Origin: Paraniabella hibiscisoli
GTDB taxonomy: Bacteria > Bacteroidota > Bacteroidia > Chitinophagales > Chitinophagaceae
Length of the DNA: 64,000 nucleotides
Direction: 5' to 3'
NCBI RefSeq assembly: GCF_022512515.1
Contig: NZ_JAKWBK010000002.1
Span: 1 to 64,000 of the forward strand
Shown: positions 39,871 through 49,470 of the stretch, one piece after another
Position numbering within the stretch: position 1 is the first letter of the stretch
How the letters are laid out: each line of letters begins with the position of its first letter
Made by a program: the position numbers and the translations under genes
The notes under the pieces: generated by a model
What the model was told of the DNA's origin: nothing
Databases searched by the model: none
What the model saw: only the letters and a program-made list of their open reading frames with translations

Positions 39871-40740
39871 TTAAATGAAGTGCCCCCGGCAGGCCGACTG
39901 ATGGGCCTTTGCCGGCGTTTGATTGTTTAACGATTGATGCGGCATTAGGTGGTTGTAGCCATGCTGCCACTCATCGCTGAGTATTCTGAGTTCCTCTAAT
40001 GATTCAAACAAATACGCATCTAGCACATCTTCTCTGTATGTTCTGTTTAATCTTTCTATATAGGCATTTTGCATCGGCTTGCCGGGTTGTATGTATTTAA
40101 TAATTATTGATCGATCACTGCACCATTCACTAAAAGCTTTTCCGGTGAACTCTGGCCCATTGTCTACTCTTACTTGAAGAGGCTTTCCTCTTTCTGCAGT
40201 GATCTGCTCCAGTATCTCAGTTACTTTCTGACCGGTGATAGAATAATCGCACCATACTGCAAGTGACTCTCTCGTACAGTCATCCACCACCTTAAATATG
40301 CGCAATTTTCTACCGCTCACCAGGCTATCAGACATGAAGTCCATACTGTAACTTTGGTTGGGCAGTAATTGCTTTTGAAGCGGTTCTTTGATTCGTGAGG
40401 GAAGCCTTTTCTTATGCCTTCTGCGCCTGCACAGGTTCATCTCACGATACACACGTAGCACACGGCTTCTGGCCCATTTGTTTCCTTCAATGCGGATGAT
40501 CGCATAGTACTTATCAAAACCTCGTGTTGGAAAACGATCCGCCAAAGAACTAAGCTTATCGATAATGGCGCTATCATCCTTACCACTTCGATAATACCAA
40601 AGAGAGCGTTGCAAATGAATTACTCTGCAAGCCCTGCCAACACTAATGGATTGTTCTTTAATTACAGATTCCGCCAGCTCTCGTTTTTGACAGGGCTTTA
40701 TAACTTTTTTCGATAATGTGTTTGGCAAGCTGATGATCAA
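39871..40740 (-). CDS. IS3-family transposase OrfB (DDE integrase core)
   Basis: 289 residues. The catalytic triad is visible: MDFMSDSL (first Asp), RVDNGPEFTG (second Asp) and QNAYIERLNRTYRED (Glu). It also has the preceding HTH_21-type region (RGFDKYYAIIRIEGNKWARS). OrfB is normally made as an OrfAB fusion by -1 slippage; the ATG at 40740 is probably not used. The slippery A-run lies at 40705-40710. Confidence 0.93.
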   Translation of the reverse strand: MIISLPNTLSKKVIKPCQKRELAESVIKEQSISVGRACRVIHLQRSLWYYRSGKDDSAIIDKLSSLADRFPTRGFDKYYAIIRIEGNKWARSRVLRVYREMNLCRRRRHKKRLPSRIKEPLQKQLLPNQSYSMDFMSDSLVSGRKLRIFKVVDDCTRESLAVWCDYSITGQKVTEILEQITAERGKPLQVRVDNGPEFTGKAFSEWCSDRSIIIKYIQPGKPMQNAYIERLNRTYREDVLDAYLFESLEELRILSDEWQHGYNHLMPHQSLNNQTPAKAHQSACRGHFI

Positions 40741-40963
40741 GCATCAACTCTGCATACATTTGTTTAAGGCGGCGGTTCTCGTCCTGAAGAGCCTTGAGCT
40801 CTCTGATATGGCTGGAATCCATGCCGGCATACTTCTTACGCCAGTTATACAATGTTGCTTTGCTTATGCCATGCTCCCGACACAGCTCCAGGGCCTCGCG
40901 GCCACCTTCGTACTGCTTTAAAATCGACGCTATTTGCGTCTCGCTAAATCTTTGCTTTTTCAT
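40658..40963 (-). CDS. IS3-family OrfA (HTH protein)
   Basis: About 100 residues; KKQRFSETQIASILKQYEGG and HGISKATLYNWRKKYAGMD form the HTH of the IS407 group, followed by a leucine-zipper helix (LKALQDENRRLKQMYAELML). In this copy the A-run has six bases, so OrfA reads on for 15 more residues. With seven (A AAA AAG) it would stop at once and -1 slippage would enter orfB, as is usual in the family. Confidence 0.9.
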   Translation of the reverse strand: MKKQRFSETQIASILKQYEGGREALELCREHGISKATLYNWRKKYAGMDSSHIRELKALQDENRRLKQMYAELMLDHQLAKHIIEKSYKALSKTRAGGICN

Positions 40964-41045
40964 ATCTGACAGTTTAAAATTAACTTATTCAAGTCTAATC
41001 TTCAACTGTCCTAAAAACACGGAAGGCTACAAAAATGATAAGGCT

Positions 41046-41462
41046 TCAAGGATATAGACTGAAATAATCCTTGACGTAAGATTCCGGCATTAGAAATTCA
41101 ACAGGGCAGCCCTCACTTAATGTTTGATAAAAACCATCTACTTTTGAATTCTCATTCGTATTTGAAAAGTTTTCAAATGGTGAGATAAATAAGAGCAAAT
41201 CAATATTTTTACGAGTTGAAACAATATGAGGGATTTTTTCTAAGGCTTGGGTATAATTAAGATTCGTCTTATAATCCTTACACTCAGAGTAGATTATATA
41301 ATTTCTAAACTTATCATCAACAATCTCAACGAGATTATCAAACCCATCTTGTGTTCCAGAATCCTGAGTTCTTTCACGGACAACGGTATAGCCTAATTCG
41401 TCAAATATTTTTACTAAGAATTCATTTGCTACTTTTTCAAAAGCACCACCTTTTTTGGACAT
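41046..41462 (-). CDS. PD-(D/E)XK nuclease-like protein, 3' end cut by the IS3-family element
   Basis: 138 residues; the first 120 resemble the nuclease domain of Mrr-like restriction enzymes: FEKVANEFLVKIFDELGYTV, then IIYSECKDYKTNLN with E-x-K. The last codons (KDYFSLYP) run into the flank of the IS at 41048, so the natural C-terminus is lost. It starts five bases after herA and is probably a third component of the SIR2-HerA module. Confidence 0.7.
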   Translation of the reverse strand: MSKKGGAFEKVANEFLVKIFDELGYTVVRERTQDSGTQDGFDNLVEIVDDKFRNYIIYSECKDYKTNLNYTQALEKIPHIVSTRKNIDLLLFISPFENFSNTNENSKVDGFYQTLSEGCPVEFLMPESYVKDYFSLYP

Positions 41463-41466
41463 AGAT

Positions 41467-43210
41467 CTATTTTATCTTAAATTTTGGTGTATCAAATTTT
41501 GGTGTGGTTGTAGGTAAATCTACTTTGACAGAAATGGGCATAGGGAAATCAACTCCCATAATAATAGCTTCTCCTGAACCTAAAGAAGGCAAAAATGAAA
41601 GTGTCTCCTTATTAGCAGTTGAGCAAGCACTTGCTACTGCTTCTTTATCTTGATAATTTATAAGCCTATGTGTAATAAAGGTTCCCATTTGACTGAGTGT
41701 ACCAACTGGAATATCTCTTGGCATCTGTGTAGATAAACAAAGGAACAAACCATACTTTCGACTTTCTTTAGCAATATTATCAAAAGCATTTAATTCAGTA
41801 CTTTCAAAATATTCGTCTTTTACTTTTTTGTTTAAAAATTGATGTGCTTCATCAACAAAGAGAATTAGTGGATTTTCTCTAAAAGCATTAGTTCGAGCTT
41901 TGTTTAGTAAATATCTACCTAAGGAATTTGCTAAAATTTCTCTTACCTGAAAATTGTAAGGTACATTTTCAAAACCAACTCTTAAAATGTTTAAGTCGGG
42001 ATTATTTAAAAAGTCATTTACTTTAGTTATTAGGTTACTTGTAGTTGGGGAATTGAAGCCAAACATACCTGAATAATCATTGTCTGATATTACATTATTA
42101 ACACGCATTATCAAACTGGTAGAATTACCATAATTTCTTTCATCTCTACTGTTTGCCCAACGGTCATTGAATATTTGATAACATTCATTTGCTATTTGCT
42201 TATGCAATATGGAAATGTCAAAATGATTATGGGAAAAATCTTCTATAATAGATTTATATATAAAGTAAGCATTGTTATATGGTGCAGTAAAGTTATTTTG
42301 TTTTATAATAAGCCCATTTTGCACGACAACTTGTTGAGTGCGAAACGTAAAAATATCTTGTGTTCCGTTATTGCTATGTCCATTTGCAGGTATATTGCCC
42401 ATTAAGCAATTAGCAACTTTTAAAGATTTTATAGCTTCTAAAAGAACAGGTTGCTGTACCTGCCCTGAAGGTCGAAATAAAACGAATAAATCATTAATGG
42501 TTAAATTCTGATAAGGAAAATAACTATCTGTAATAACAGTAGAATGGTCTACTTTTGAATGCGTATCGAATGTTGAGTATTCTCCGGTAGGGTCTAAGAT
42601 GATAGCTTTCGCTCCGGCTTCTATAACTCCCTCAATAAATTTACTAATTGTGTAGCTCTTTCCTCCCCTGTCGTACCTACTACCGCACAATGGCGGCTAA
42701 ATATTGCCTGCAATGAAATATCTACCGGAACATTTTTATCATATATTAAATTTCCCATTCTAAATGTAGGGGAATGTTCGATATTTTCAGGTTTTATTCC
42801 AAAAGTTTTAAAATGAGTTGATAAAAACTCAGCTGAACAGATAAATACTTTTGAGCCTATAAGCGGTAAGCTGTTTATTCCCTTTTCTATTTTACTGGGA
42901 TCAAATAAATCAAATGACAAAAGAATCTCAATTCTTCCCACAGGATGAAAAGCTTTTGTAGAAAAAGTTCTTTCACTTAATTCTAACCGCTCTTTCTCAG
43001 GCAAAGATATTTCCAGCATTTTACCAAGAAATCCTTTCTCTTCTCCTTCAATAACAATATAATTACCAACAAGCCCCCTCGCAAGACCTCAGCATGATGT
43101 ACAAATGTCTTCATCAATACTGACGAAGGAAAATGCACTTTCACAAACGCAGGAGAAACAAAGTTGACATACCCCAGAAAATGACTGTGATTAAAGGGAC
43201 TATTGCTCAT
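41467..43210 (-). CDS. herA: HerA-type hexameric ATPase (frame breaks)
   Basis: About 580 residues in three frames (43210-42983, 43019-42621, 42690-41467). An N-terminal beta-barrel (FVSPAFVKVHFPSSVLMKTF) is followed by the RecA-like core. Walker A is split by a break near 42660, reading CAVVGTTG before it and GKSYTISKFIE after it. Walker B is PLILFVDEAHQFLNKK, and LCLSTQMPRDIP is the sensor region. HerA pumps or unwinds DNA, and in defence it forms a large complex with SIR2. The gene starts two bases before the sir2 stop. Confidence 0.87.
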
Positions 43211-43211
43211 A

Positions 43212-44417
43212 CTAAGAGTTTGGTATATTAATTACAATTTGACGGGTGTCGTCCTGATTATAAGATTTTAGATCAGGATAGCTTTTCGCAAAATCTTCAA
43301 AGGTTTCTGACACAATAGATATATTGGAATACTTTTTTGCAGCGTCTATAAATGGTTTTAAATTTTCATTGGTTTCATCAATACCTCTATTAATTATCAT
43401 CAGTTGAAAGCTAGGATTTTGCTCTAAAGCTTCTATAATGGCTGTTACAATATGTTTGTCTCCAAAACTAAATCCAACAGTTATCAGAAAAACGTTTTCC
43501 TTTCGCAGATTTGTTTGAAATCTTGACATCATCTCAAAATAAGGCTGTTCATAGGAACTTTCATATTTTGATTGATGTGGGTAGATCATTAATGGATTTA
43601 TGGGGTTTCCTTTTTGGATGATTTTATCATCTATCTTTTCCCAATTGACAGAGCCATGTAATTTATATAAATGAAAAACTTTCTGGATAAAGTTGTCTTC
43701 TTCCTTTACTCTACTTTGATTTCTTGAAACGATATCATAATCGTAATTACGACCACTAAAAGTTCGAGGATGAGAAAAAGAAAATCCATCAACAATCACA
43801 AAATTGCTTTCACAAGCTGCTTGCTCGAACATTAAATCATAATTCAAAGTAAATAGCTTAAATCGAGGGAGCGTAACTTTCCTTTTTGTGATTTTATTCA
43901 ACAACAAAACGTGTGGCGAATTAGAAGGTAAATCTAATTGACACGCATTTTTTATGAAGTCTTTTATCTTGTTTACACAATCTTCAATATCAATTTCCGC
44001 TTTGGTAACATAAGGTATTGCTGGTGTTGCCATTGATAATACCTTTTCCAAATTTTTTATTATAGTGCCATCATTCCATGTTTCCTCATATTTGATGGCA
44101 GAAAGTAATTTATCAAATACAACTTTTGTCAAAAGAGTTTCAGTATCATCCCATAAATCAGCCATTGATTTTCCAACTTTCCCTGCAGTTCCCCATCCAA
44201 TAGAGGAACCTGCTCCAGTTAATAGAATTAAGTTTTCGAATTGATTATTTAGTGTTTGAGCATATTTATTTCGTTTCGTTGCTGTAGCATAATCTATGCG
44301 ATTGTCTTTACTTTCTTTAAAGTCGTGTAGTTTGCCATCAATAAAAACTTTGATATCATCCACGTCACTATCATCATAGGCAACAGAACTATTATTGTTG
44401 AATAGTAAATGCTTCAT
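43212..44417 (-). CDS. SIR2-domain NADase of a SIR2-HerA defence module
   Basis: 401 residues, intact. Rossmann-type motifs of SIR2: LLTGAGSSIGWG (GAGSS at 68-72), FTLNYDLMFE (about 190) and LYKLHGSVNWE with the catalytic His (about 258). The C-terminal third (VFLITVGFSFGDKHIV) is the usual end of the fold. SIR2 proteins in such modules deplete NAD+ on phage infection, and several are activated in complex with HerA. Start ATG 44417; the next gene upstream ends at 44458. Confidence 0.9.
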   Translation of the reverse strand: MKHLLFNNNSSVAYDDSDVDDIKVFIDGKLHDFKESKDNRIDYATATKRNKYAQTLNNQFENLILLTGAGSSIGWGTAGKVGKSMADLWDDTETLLTKVVFDKLLSAIKYEETWNDGTIIKNLEKVLSMATPAIPYVTKAEIDIEDCVNKIKDFIKNACQLDLPSNSPHVLLLNKITKRKVTLPRFKLFTLNYDLMFEQAACESNFVIVDGFSFSHPRTFSGRNYDYDIVSRNQSRVKEEDNFIQKVFHLYKLHGSVNWEKIDDKIIQKGNPINPLMIYPHQSKYESSYEQPYFEMMSRFQTNLRKENVFLITVGFSFGDKHIVTAIIEALEQNPSFQLMIINRGIDETNENLKPFIDAAKKYSNISIVSETFEDFAKSYPDLKSYNQDDTRQIVINIPNS

Positions 44418-44457
44418 ATTATATACGAATAAGTTGTATTTAAATATATTTTAACCT

Positions 44458-45076
44458 TCAATCTTTTTCGATTTCAACTTTAATTAATACCTCATTTAAG
44501 TAAACATCGTCTATCAATTTGTCATTTAGTTTTAATAAATTTCGTTCTTCATTATATTCAAAATTTTCAATACCAATTTTACACTCTATGAATTGATATG
44601 CTAAAAACTCTCAATATTTGTTCTTTGCCCATCGATTTCAGTTTGGGCATAATATTCCTGTTCCGAACAAGTAAAAATAAAATTCCCCTTGCAAGCTACT
44701 TTATCCATCTTCTCTTTTTGCGACGCTAGACCAGAGCTATTTCCTTCTTTCTTTGCTTGAAATAATAAAGACTTAATAGTTCTTTTATTATTTATTTTAT
44801 CAACAATTTCAAAAGTTATAATTGCGTCAGCTCCTATTTTGGATTCGTAAGCATTTCTACCTCTTCCCCTCATTTTATGATAGAGAATTTCCCATTCATA
44901 ATCAATACCAAGGCTATTGAATAATTGCCTATCAGTTCTTAAGTTCCCTAAAAAATCGCCTAATAAAGCGTCTTCATCATTTTTTGAAAATCTCCATCCT
45001 TTTTCTCTCCCAATTTGGATTTTTTCAAGACCTCCTCTTGTATATTTTCTTTCAGTTGTTTTGGGATTTTTATCAT
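44458..45076 (-). CDS. Putative nuclease upstream of SIR2 (frame breaks)
   Basis: About 205 residues when two homopolymer shifts (near 45010 and at a T5 run near 44612) are bridged, from ATG 45076 (MIKIPKQLKENIQEE) to TGA 44458. The core SKIGADAIITFEIVD, then SLLFQAKKEG, fits the D...Q-x-K layout of PD-(D/E)XK folds. This is a visual match only. It is 40 bases upstream of sir2 in the same direction, and may be a fourth part of the module. Confidence 0.5.
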
Positions 45077-45511
45077 GCGAAGTATTTTGGCAAAGATTAC
45101 AGCGAATTTATAAACACATGTCGAGTTATATATAAACACCAGTTTGTTTGTATAAATATTTACAGAACAAATTTAATTTACTACAGTAAGCAAAGCAATA
45201 CTGGAAAACCCTACTTTTTAAGGGGACAAAGTACAAAAATGGTTAAATAAAAAAACGGGTTTTCCCCGTTTTTAATTGCTGAATATTTTGTATGTCGCTG
45301 GAAACTGTTGTGAAGCCGATATGCGTGAGGCCAGCCTGAACAGTGCATTTGCGTAAGAGATAAGAGCGAATACCTCGCTGAATCCTTGTGCGGCAGGTCC
45401 CGATAGCTATCGGGATGGCGGAGTAGCAGCGGATAGCCTGACCCTGACCTTGCCATGAAGTATAGCCAATGTGCAAAGGCGGCAGGGCAGGGGCATGCCC
45501 TAAATAAAAAA
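45077..45511. other. Intergenic region with terminator, palindrome and repeat blocks
   Basis: It holds the copy of the 9709-9733 block (45196-45221), the terminator at 45251-45273, a partial GCGTGAGG repeat (from about 45320), an 18-bp palindrome TCCCGATAGCTATCGGGA (45398-45415) and a GGCAGGGCAGGGGCATGCCC end near 45480-45500. No gene seen. Confidence 0.6.
45251..45273. terminator. Bidirectional intrinsic terminator
   Basis: AAAAACGGG-TTTTC-CCCGTTTTT: a perfect 9-bp stem with a 5-nt loop, A-run on one side and T-run on the other. Confidence 0.8.
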
Positions 45512-45931
45512 TTATCTACTATTAATCAATTGCTCCAACCGCGCCATCATCTCATCCTTTTCCTTCAACATCCTTTCATACAAGGCTATCTTTTCTTCGT
45601 GAAGTTGGATTAGTTTGTCTACAGGATTATTTACAAACGTTGGACTATAATTTATCAAGCCTTGTGTATCGTGAAAAGTGTTTGATATAATGTTGATTGC
45701 TTGCTGCTCATCAAAATTTTGGATCGCCTCCACCGGTATTTTCAATAAGGCAGAAATCTGCTGGAGTAGGGGAGTATCAATCTTTTCTTTTTGTTCAAGC
45801 AGAGATACGGCCTGCTGGCTCATGTTAAGGTCAAAAGCCAAGGCATCTTGTTTTATACCTAGCATCTCGCGAAAACGTTTAATGTTGCGGCCTTCATGTA
45901 CTTTGTGGTTCGGCATAGCAGTATGTGTCAT
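45512..45931 (-). CDS. XRE-family regulator, copy 3
   Basis: 139 residues, intact. MTHTAMPNHKVHEGRNIKRF leads into the same HTH as copies 1 and 2, and the C-terminal helix is nearest to copy 1 (KLIQLHEEKIALYERMLKE). The upstream region to about 46030 matches that of copy 1. It divides the SIR2-HerA module from symE, to which it is divergent. Confidence 0.9.
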   Translation of the reverse strand: MTHTAMPNHKVHEGRNIKRFREMLGIKQDALAFDLNMSQQAVSLLEQKEKIDTPLLQQISALLKIPVEAIQNFDEQQAINIISNTFHDTQGLINYSPTFVNNPVDKLIQLHEEKIALYERMLKEKDEMMARLEQLINSR

Positions 45932-46075
45932 AGGAGCAAATTTAGTTTTTTCAAATTAGATTATGCAAGCCTAAAGATACATAAAATACAAGCTTTTCTG
46001 TTGTAACATACAATCAATTTTTGTAGGAAACAAAACCCGTCGACCGTTGCTTTGTACCAACAAAAAAGCTACGCT

Positions 46076-46345
46076 ATGCAAACAGTAAAAACACACCGTA
46101 TTACAAAACCCATCCGGCGCATGACGGTATGCCGCTATGCGTTCAGGGGTATCAACAGCAGAACAACCACATCATTCCCGGCATTGCGGCTGGCCGGTAA
46201 ATGGCTCCAAGATAGTGGTTTTAAACCCGGCCATGTGGTAGATATCGCCTGTGAAAAAGGGCGGCTCACCATTACCATTGCTAAAGAGCAAAAATATGAA
46301 GCCTTACAAGAACGGTTCCAAAAAGAAAAGATTGAGATTGTGTAG
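46076..46345 (+). CDS. symE: SymE-family toxin
   Basis: 89 residues from ATG 46076 (MQTVKTHRITKPIRRMTVCR); a TTG at 46052 is a less likely start. The SymE domain TSFPALRLAGKWLQDSGFKP, then HVVDIACEKGRLTITI is clear; it is an AbrB-like swapped-hairpin fold. In E. coli SymE is an SOS-induced toxin held down by the antisense RNA SymR and lies beside hsd and mcrBC genes, a similar neighbourhood to this one. I see no obvious LexA box or symR. The hairpin-rich unit B starts directly after the stop. Confidence 0.88.
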   Translation: MQTVKTHRITKPIRRMTVCRYAFRGINSRTTTSFPALRLAGKWLQDSGFKPGHVVDIACEKGRLTITIAKEQKYEALQERFQKEKIEIV

Positions 46346-47005
46346 GTGGCTTACATTATGTTAAGTAGAGCATCTGCGTCCGCCAGGCAATTATATTCCA
46401 CAGTTGATTTGCCAAGCACACCGCTCAATAGATATTCCCTCCGGAAATCGCCCCGGCAACCGATTTCCGGGGTCTTTTGCTCCACTTTTTGGACAAGCAA
46501 AAAGTGGAAAATAAACAACTCCGCGAGCGCCAGACTGGAAAAATGTAATTCAGACCTACAGGAATATTGCATTTTTACAGGCCAGCGAGCGACCATAAAA
46601 AAGAAGCGTTGGCAAAAAAAGGCAAAAATTTTAAAGACGCTACAAACGCGGCGTGAACATGGGTGCAGTAAAAACTTCCTGTGTAAGTTTTCAGTTCGAC
46701 ACAGGAATTTTTACCAGCCCATGGAGCGCCTGCCTTTACGGCTATTTACCCAACGGGCAAGGGGTGCGCTAGAGCATTTATTAAAAACTAAATTCCAAAT
46801 GTTGTGTGAGTTCGTCTGCGGGCTGCAAACCTGATTTGCAGCCCGCAGACATAACGACTAATTATAGGACAAACCAAAAGAGCCGAACTGATCGAAAACC
46901 TGTAATGCCAATACGGAGCCGGAATGTTGATATATTATTTAACATAATATTGTTATAGGACAAACGGCACGGGTGCAAGATTTGTCCTATAATTTATATT
47001 ATGTT
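46346..47005 (+). repeat. symE-linked hairpin-rich repeat, unit B
   Basis: Second copy of the unit at 38658-39445. Hairpins: CCGGAAATCG-10 nt-CGATTTCCGG (46441-46470); CCACTTTTTG-GACAAG-CAAAAAGTGG (46482-46507); GTCTGCGGGCTGCAAA-5 nt-complement (46814-46850); TTATAGGACAAA-16 nt-complement (46953-46992). The hairpin at 46482 replaces that at 38923 with a different stem of equal length. TTATGTTAAGTA occurs near both ends (46359 and about 47000). Confidence 0.75.
46860..46994. repeat. MITE-like segment, second copy
   Basis: AATTATAGGACAAA (46860-46873) and TTTGTCCTATAATT (46981-46994) enclose 135 bp, matching 39306-39441. Confidence 0.6.
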
Positions 47006-47103
47006 AAGTAAATATTTTGACTACTTTCTATCCTTAACATTATTGGAATAGTTCTTGTCTATAACGTATAGAACCTTTTTGTAAACCCTTAAATCCTACG
47101 ATT

Positions 47104-47265
47104 ATGCTTAGATGGTCTATTATCTTTTTAATTGTGGCAATCGTTGCTGCTGTGTTTGGTTTTGGAGGCATTGCTTCCACTGCAGCCGGTATTGCTAAAG
47201 TTTTATTCTTTGTGTTTTTGGTGCTGTTTGTACTGTCTTTAATTTTCGGTAGACGCGGCGCCTGA
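47104..47265 (+). CDS. DUF1328 small membrane protein (YtjA family)
   Basis: 53 residues from ATG 47104 (MLRWSIIFLIVAIVAAVFGF) to TGA 47265. Two hydrophobic segments flank FGGIASTAAGIAKVLFF, the family signature, and it ends in GRRGA. This is nearly the layout of E. coli YtjA. Function is unknown; some relatives respond to stress. It is the first ordinary gene after the defence island. Confidence 0.88.
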   Translation: MLRWSIIFLIVAIVAAVFGFGGIASTAAGIAKVLFFVFLVLFVLSLIFGRRGA

Positions 47266-47527
47266 TTCCGAAATCGGCATTTATATTTGGGTGCATACAC
47301 CCGTTGATGTAATCAGTAAATGAGGCTGCGTTTTGTTGCCTCATTTTATTTTTTCTAAGCTAAGCCTTTTAAACAAATTGGTCATCTGAACAAATTTCAC
47401 TGGCGTGGGCGTTCAATTTTTAAAGTTTAAAATTCGCGATTAGATCAACAATTTTCCTTTGGCCTTGTCTTATATTAGTTGTGCGATATTTCCGGGTATT
47501 CAATCAATCAACGTATTTATAAATTAA

Positions 47528-48900
47528 ATGATGAAAAATTATCCTGCGCGTTTATTAGCATTGCTGTTGTCTATATTGTTAATTTCCTGCGGTGGCAATG
47601 CCGATAAAGCCGATACAACTGGTAACGCAATTTTATTAGAACATGTACGGCTGATTGATGGTAATGGCGGCGCTCCTGTTGAAGATACACGGTTGCTGAT
47701 CAAAGATGGTAAAATAGCGGCCATTGGTTTAGATATTACTGACCAGGATGCCACAGTGATCAACCTGGAAGGTAAAACGATTATGCCGGCCTTGATCTCC
47801 GCGCATTCACATATGGGTACATTGAAAGGCACCAGCACCAAACCTGAAAACTACACCGAAGAAAATATACTGGCCCAGTTAAAAAGATATGAAAGCTACG
47901 GCGTGCTGCATATTATGGCGATGGGTACGGATCGCCCCTTGCTATTTGAAACGGGTTTGCGCGATCGTTCTCTCAGTGGAGAAATTCCCGGCGCCCGGAT
48001 TCATTCTGCCGGTTATGGCTTTGGTACACCTAATGGTGCGCCGCCGCTGGATTTTGCTATGGATAAAGTTTTTCGTCCGGTAACAGCCGCACAGGTTGCT
48101 ACTGAAATGGATAGCCTGGCGAAGCTAAAACCGGATATGGTAAAGATTTGGGTGGATGATTTTAACGGGCAATACCCGGCTAAAATGCAGCCGGAAATTT
48201 ATAAAGCGATTATACGGGAAGCACACAAAGAGAGCTGCGTGTGGCCGCCCATGTTTATTATTTGAGCGACCTGAAACAGCTGGTGGCTGACAGTGTAGAT
48301 ATTATTGCCCATAGTGTGCGCAGCGATACGATTGACGAAGCTACAATAGCCCGTATGAAAGCACAGCAGGTGATTTATATCCCTACTTTGTCGCTCGACG
48401 AGTACGCGTATATCTACGGACAAAAACCTGACTGGATCAACAATGAATTTTTTAGGAAATCTTTGGAGCCGGGCGTTTATGAAATGATCACATTGGAGAA
48501 ATACCAAAATGATCTGAAAAATGCGCCGAACTATACTTTAAATAAAATAGCTTTTGAAACGGCTAAACAGAATATGCTTCGCTTATTTAAAGCAGGTGTT
48601 TTAATAGCTATGGGTACGGACAGCGGCGCTACACCTATTCGTGCACAGGGTTTCTCCGAACACCTGGAGCTACAGTTGATGACCGAGGCTGGTTTAACAG
48701 CTTTAGAAGCCATTACCGTAGCGACAAAAAATGCGGCCACGGCTTTAAGGATTCAACAATATTACGGCACGCTGGAGCCGGGTAAGGTTGCTGACTTGAT
48801 AATACTAAATGAAGACCCAACGAAGGATATAAAAAATACCCGGGAGATTTTTGCGATATATAAAGATGGAAAAGAAGTGAGTAAAGGACCACTCCCCTAA
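47528..48900 (+). CDS. Amidohydrolase-family lipoprotein (one frame break)
   Basis: About 455 residues. A lipoprotein signal is present: hydrophobic LLALLLSILLIS then Cys at residue 19 followed by GG. The metal-binding HSHMG (about residue 96-100) and MGTDSGATP near the C-terminus are the amidohydrolase metal sites; the N- and C-terminal beta sandwich (LIDGNGGAPVEDTRLLIKDG, and LEPGKVADLIILNEDPTKD) fits imidazolonepropionase-like enzymes. A missing base near 48235 splits the frame at EAHKES/VAAHVYYL. The substrate cannot be told from sequence. Probably exported and anchored to a membrane. Confidence 0.85.
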
Positions 48901-48937
48901 GCCAATGGTTTTTTAATGCCCCTAATTCAATACCGAT

Positions 48938-49324
48938 ATGAATTATTTCAAAACTACTTTTTTCTTTCTGCGTTTGCCGGTGGCTATTTCATTATTGGGG
49001 CATGGACTGGTGCGCCTGCCTAAGCTGACTGGCTTTAGTAATTGGATGGTTAGCACTATGGAGAAATCGGTAATTCCTCCTGCCCTGATTGCACCGTTCA
49101 GTTATTTTCTTCCCATTGCGGAAGCCTTGCTGGGACTGGCTTTGCTGGTGGGGTTTAAAGTTCGCTATACCTTATTTGCCTCTATAACGTTGATGAGCTT
49201 ATTAATATTGGGTAGCTGCTCTATTGAAAACTGGAGCGCTATTGAAGCACAGCTGTTACACGCTTTTTATTTAATGGCCCTGTATTGGTACTGGGAAAGG
49301 CACCAGTCTGGAAGTTCAACGTAA
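48938..49324 (+). CDS. DoxX-family membrane protein
   Basis: 128 residues with four hydrophobic segments; RLPVAISLLGHGLVRLPKL and APFSYFLPIAEALLGLALL are typical of DoxX. It starts 38 bases after the amidohydrolase stop and is probably in the same transcript. Role unknown. Confidence 0.82.
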   Translation: MNYFKTTFFFLRLPVAISLLGHGLVRLPKLTGFSNWMVSTMEKSVIPPALIAPFSYFLPIAEALLGLALLVGFKVRYTLFASITLMSLLILGSCSIENWSAIEAQLLHAFYLMALYWYWERHQSGSST

Positions 49325-49470
49325 AGCCACTATGGTGCGGCTATTATTTTATAAAAGCTCCTCTCCTGGCTGAATTATATTTCTTCCTAACCTTCTCGAT
49401 GTTCTTACAATAAACTTAAAGAACTCTATCCATAACTATATTGGCATTGGATTAAAGAGACATACTATTT

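Larger units (their letters stand above)
39767..41013 (-). mobile_element. IS3-family (IS407-like) insertion sequence, full length
   Basis: About 1247 bp. Ends AGGACAGGTCTAAGTTAGAC and, on the other strand, AGGACAGTTGAAGATTAGAC form the terminal inverted repeats. Outside them two short blocks are arranged as nested inverted repeats: GTAGCCTTCCGTGTTTTT then GAAGCCTTATCATTTTT on the left (39732-39766), and their complements in swapped order on the right (41014-41048). The element truncates the nuclease gene at 41046-41462. Confidence 0.85.
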
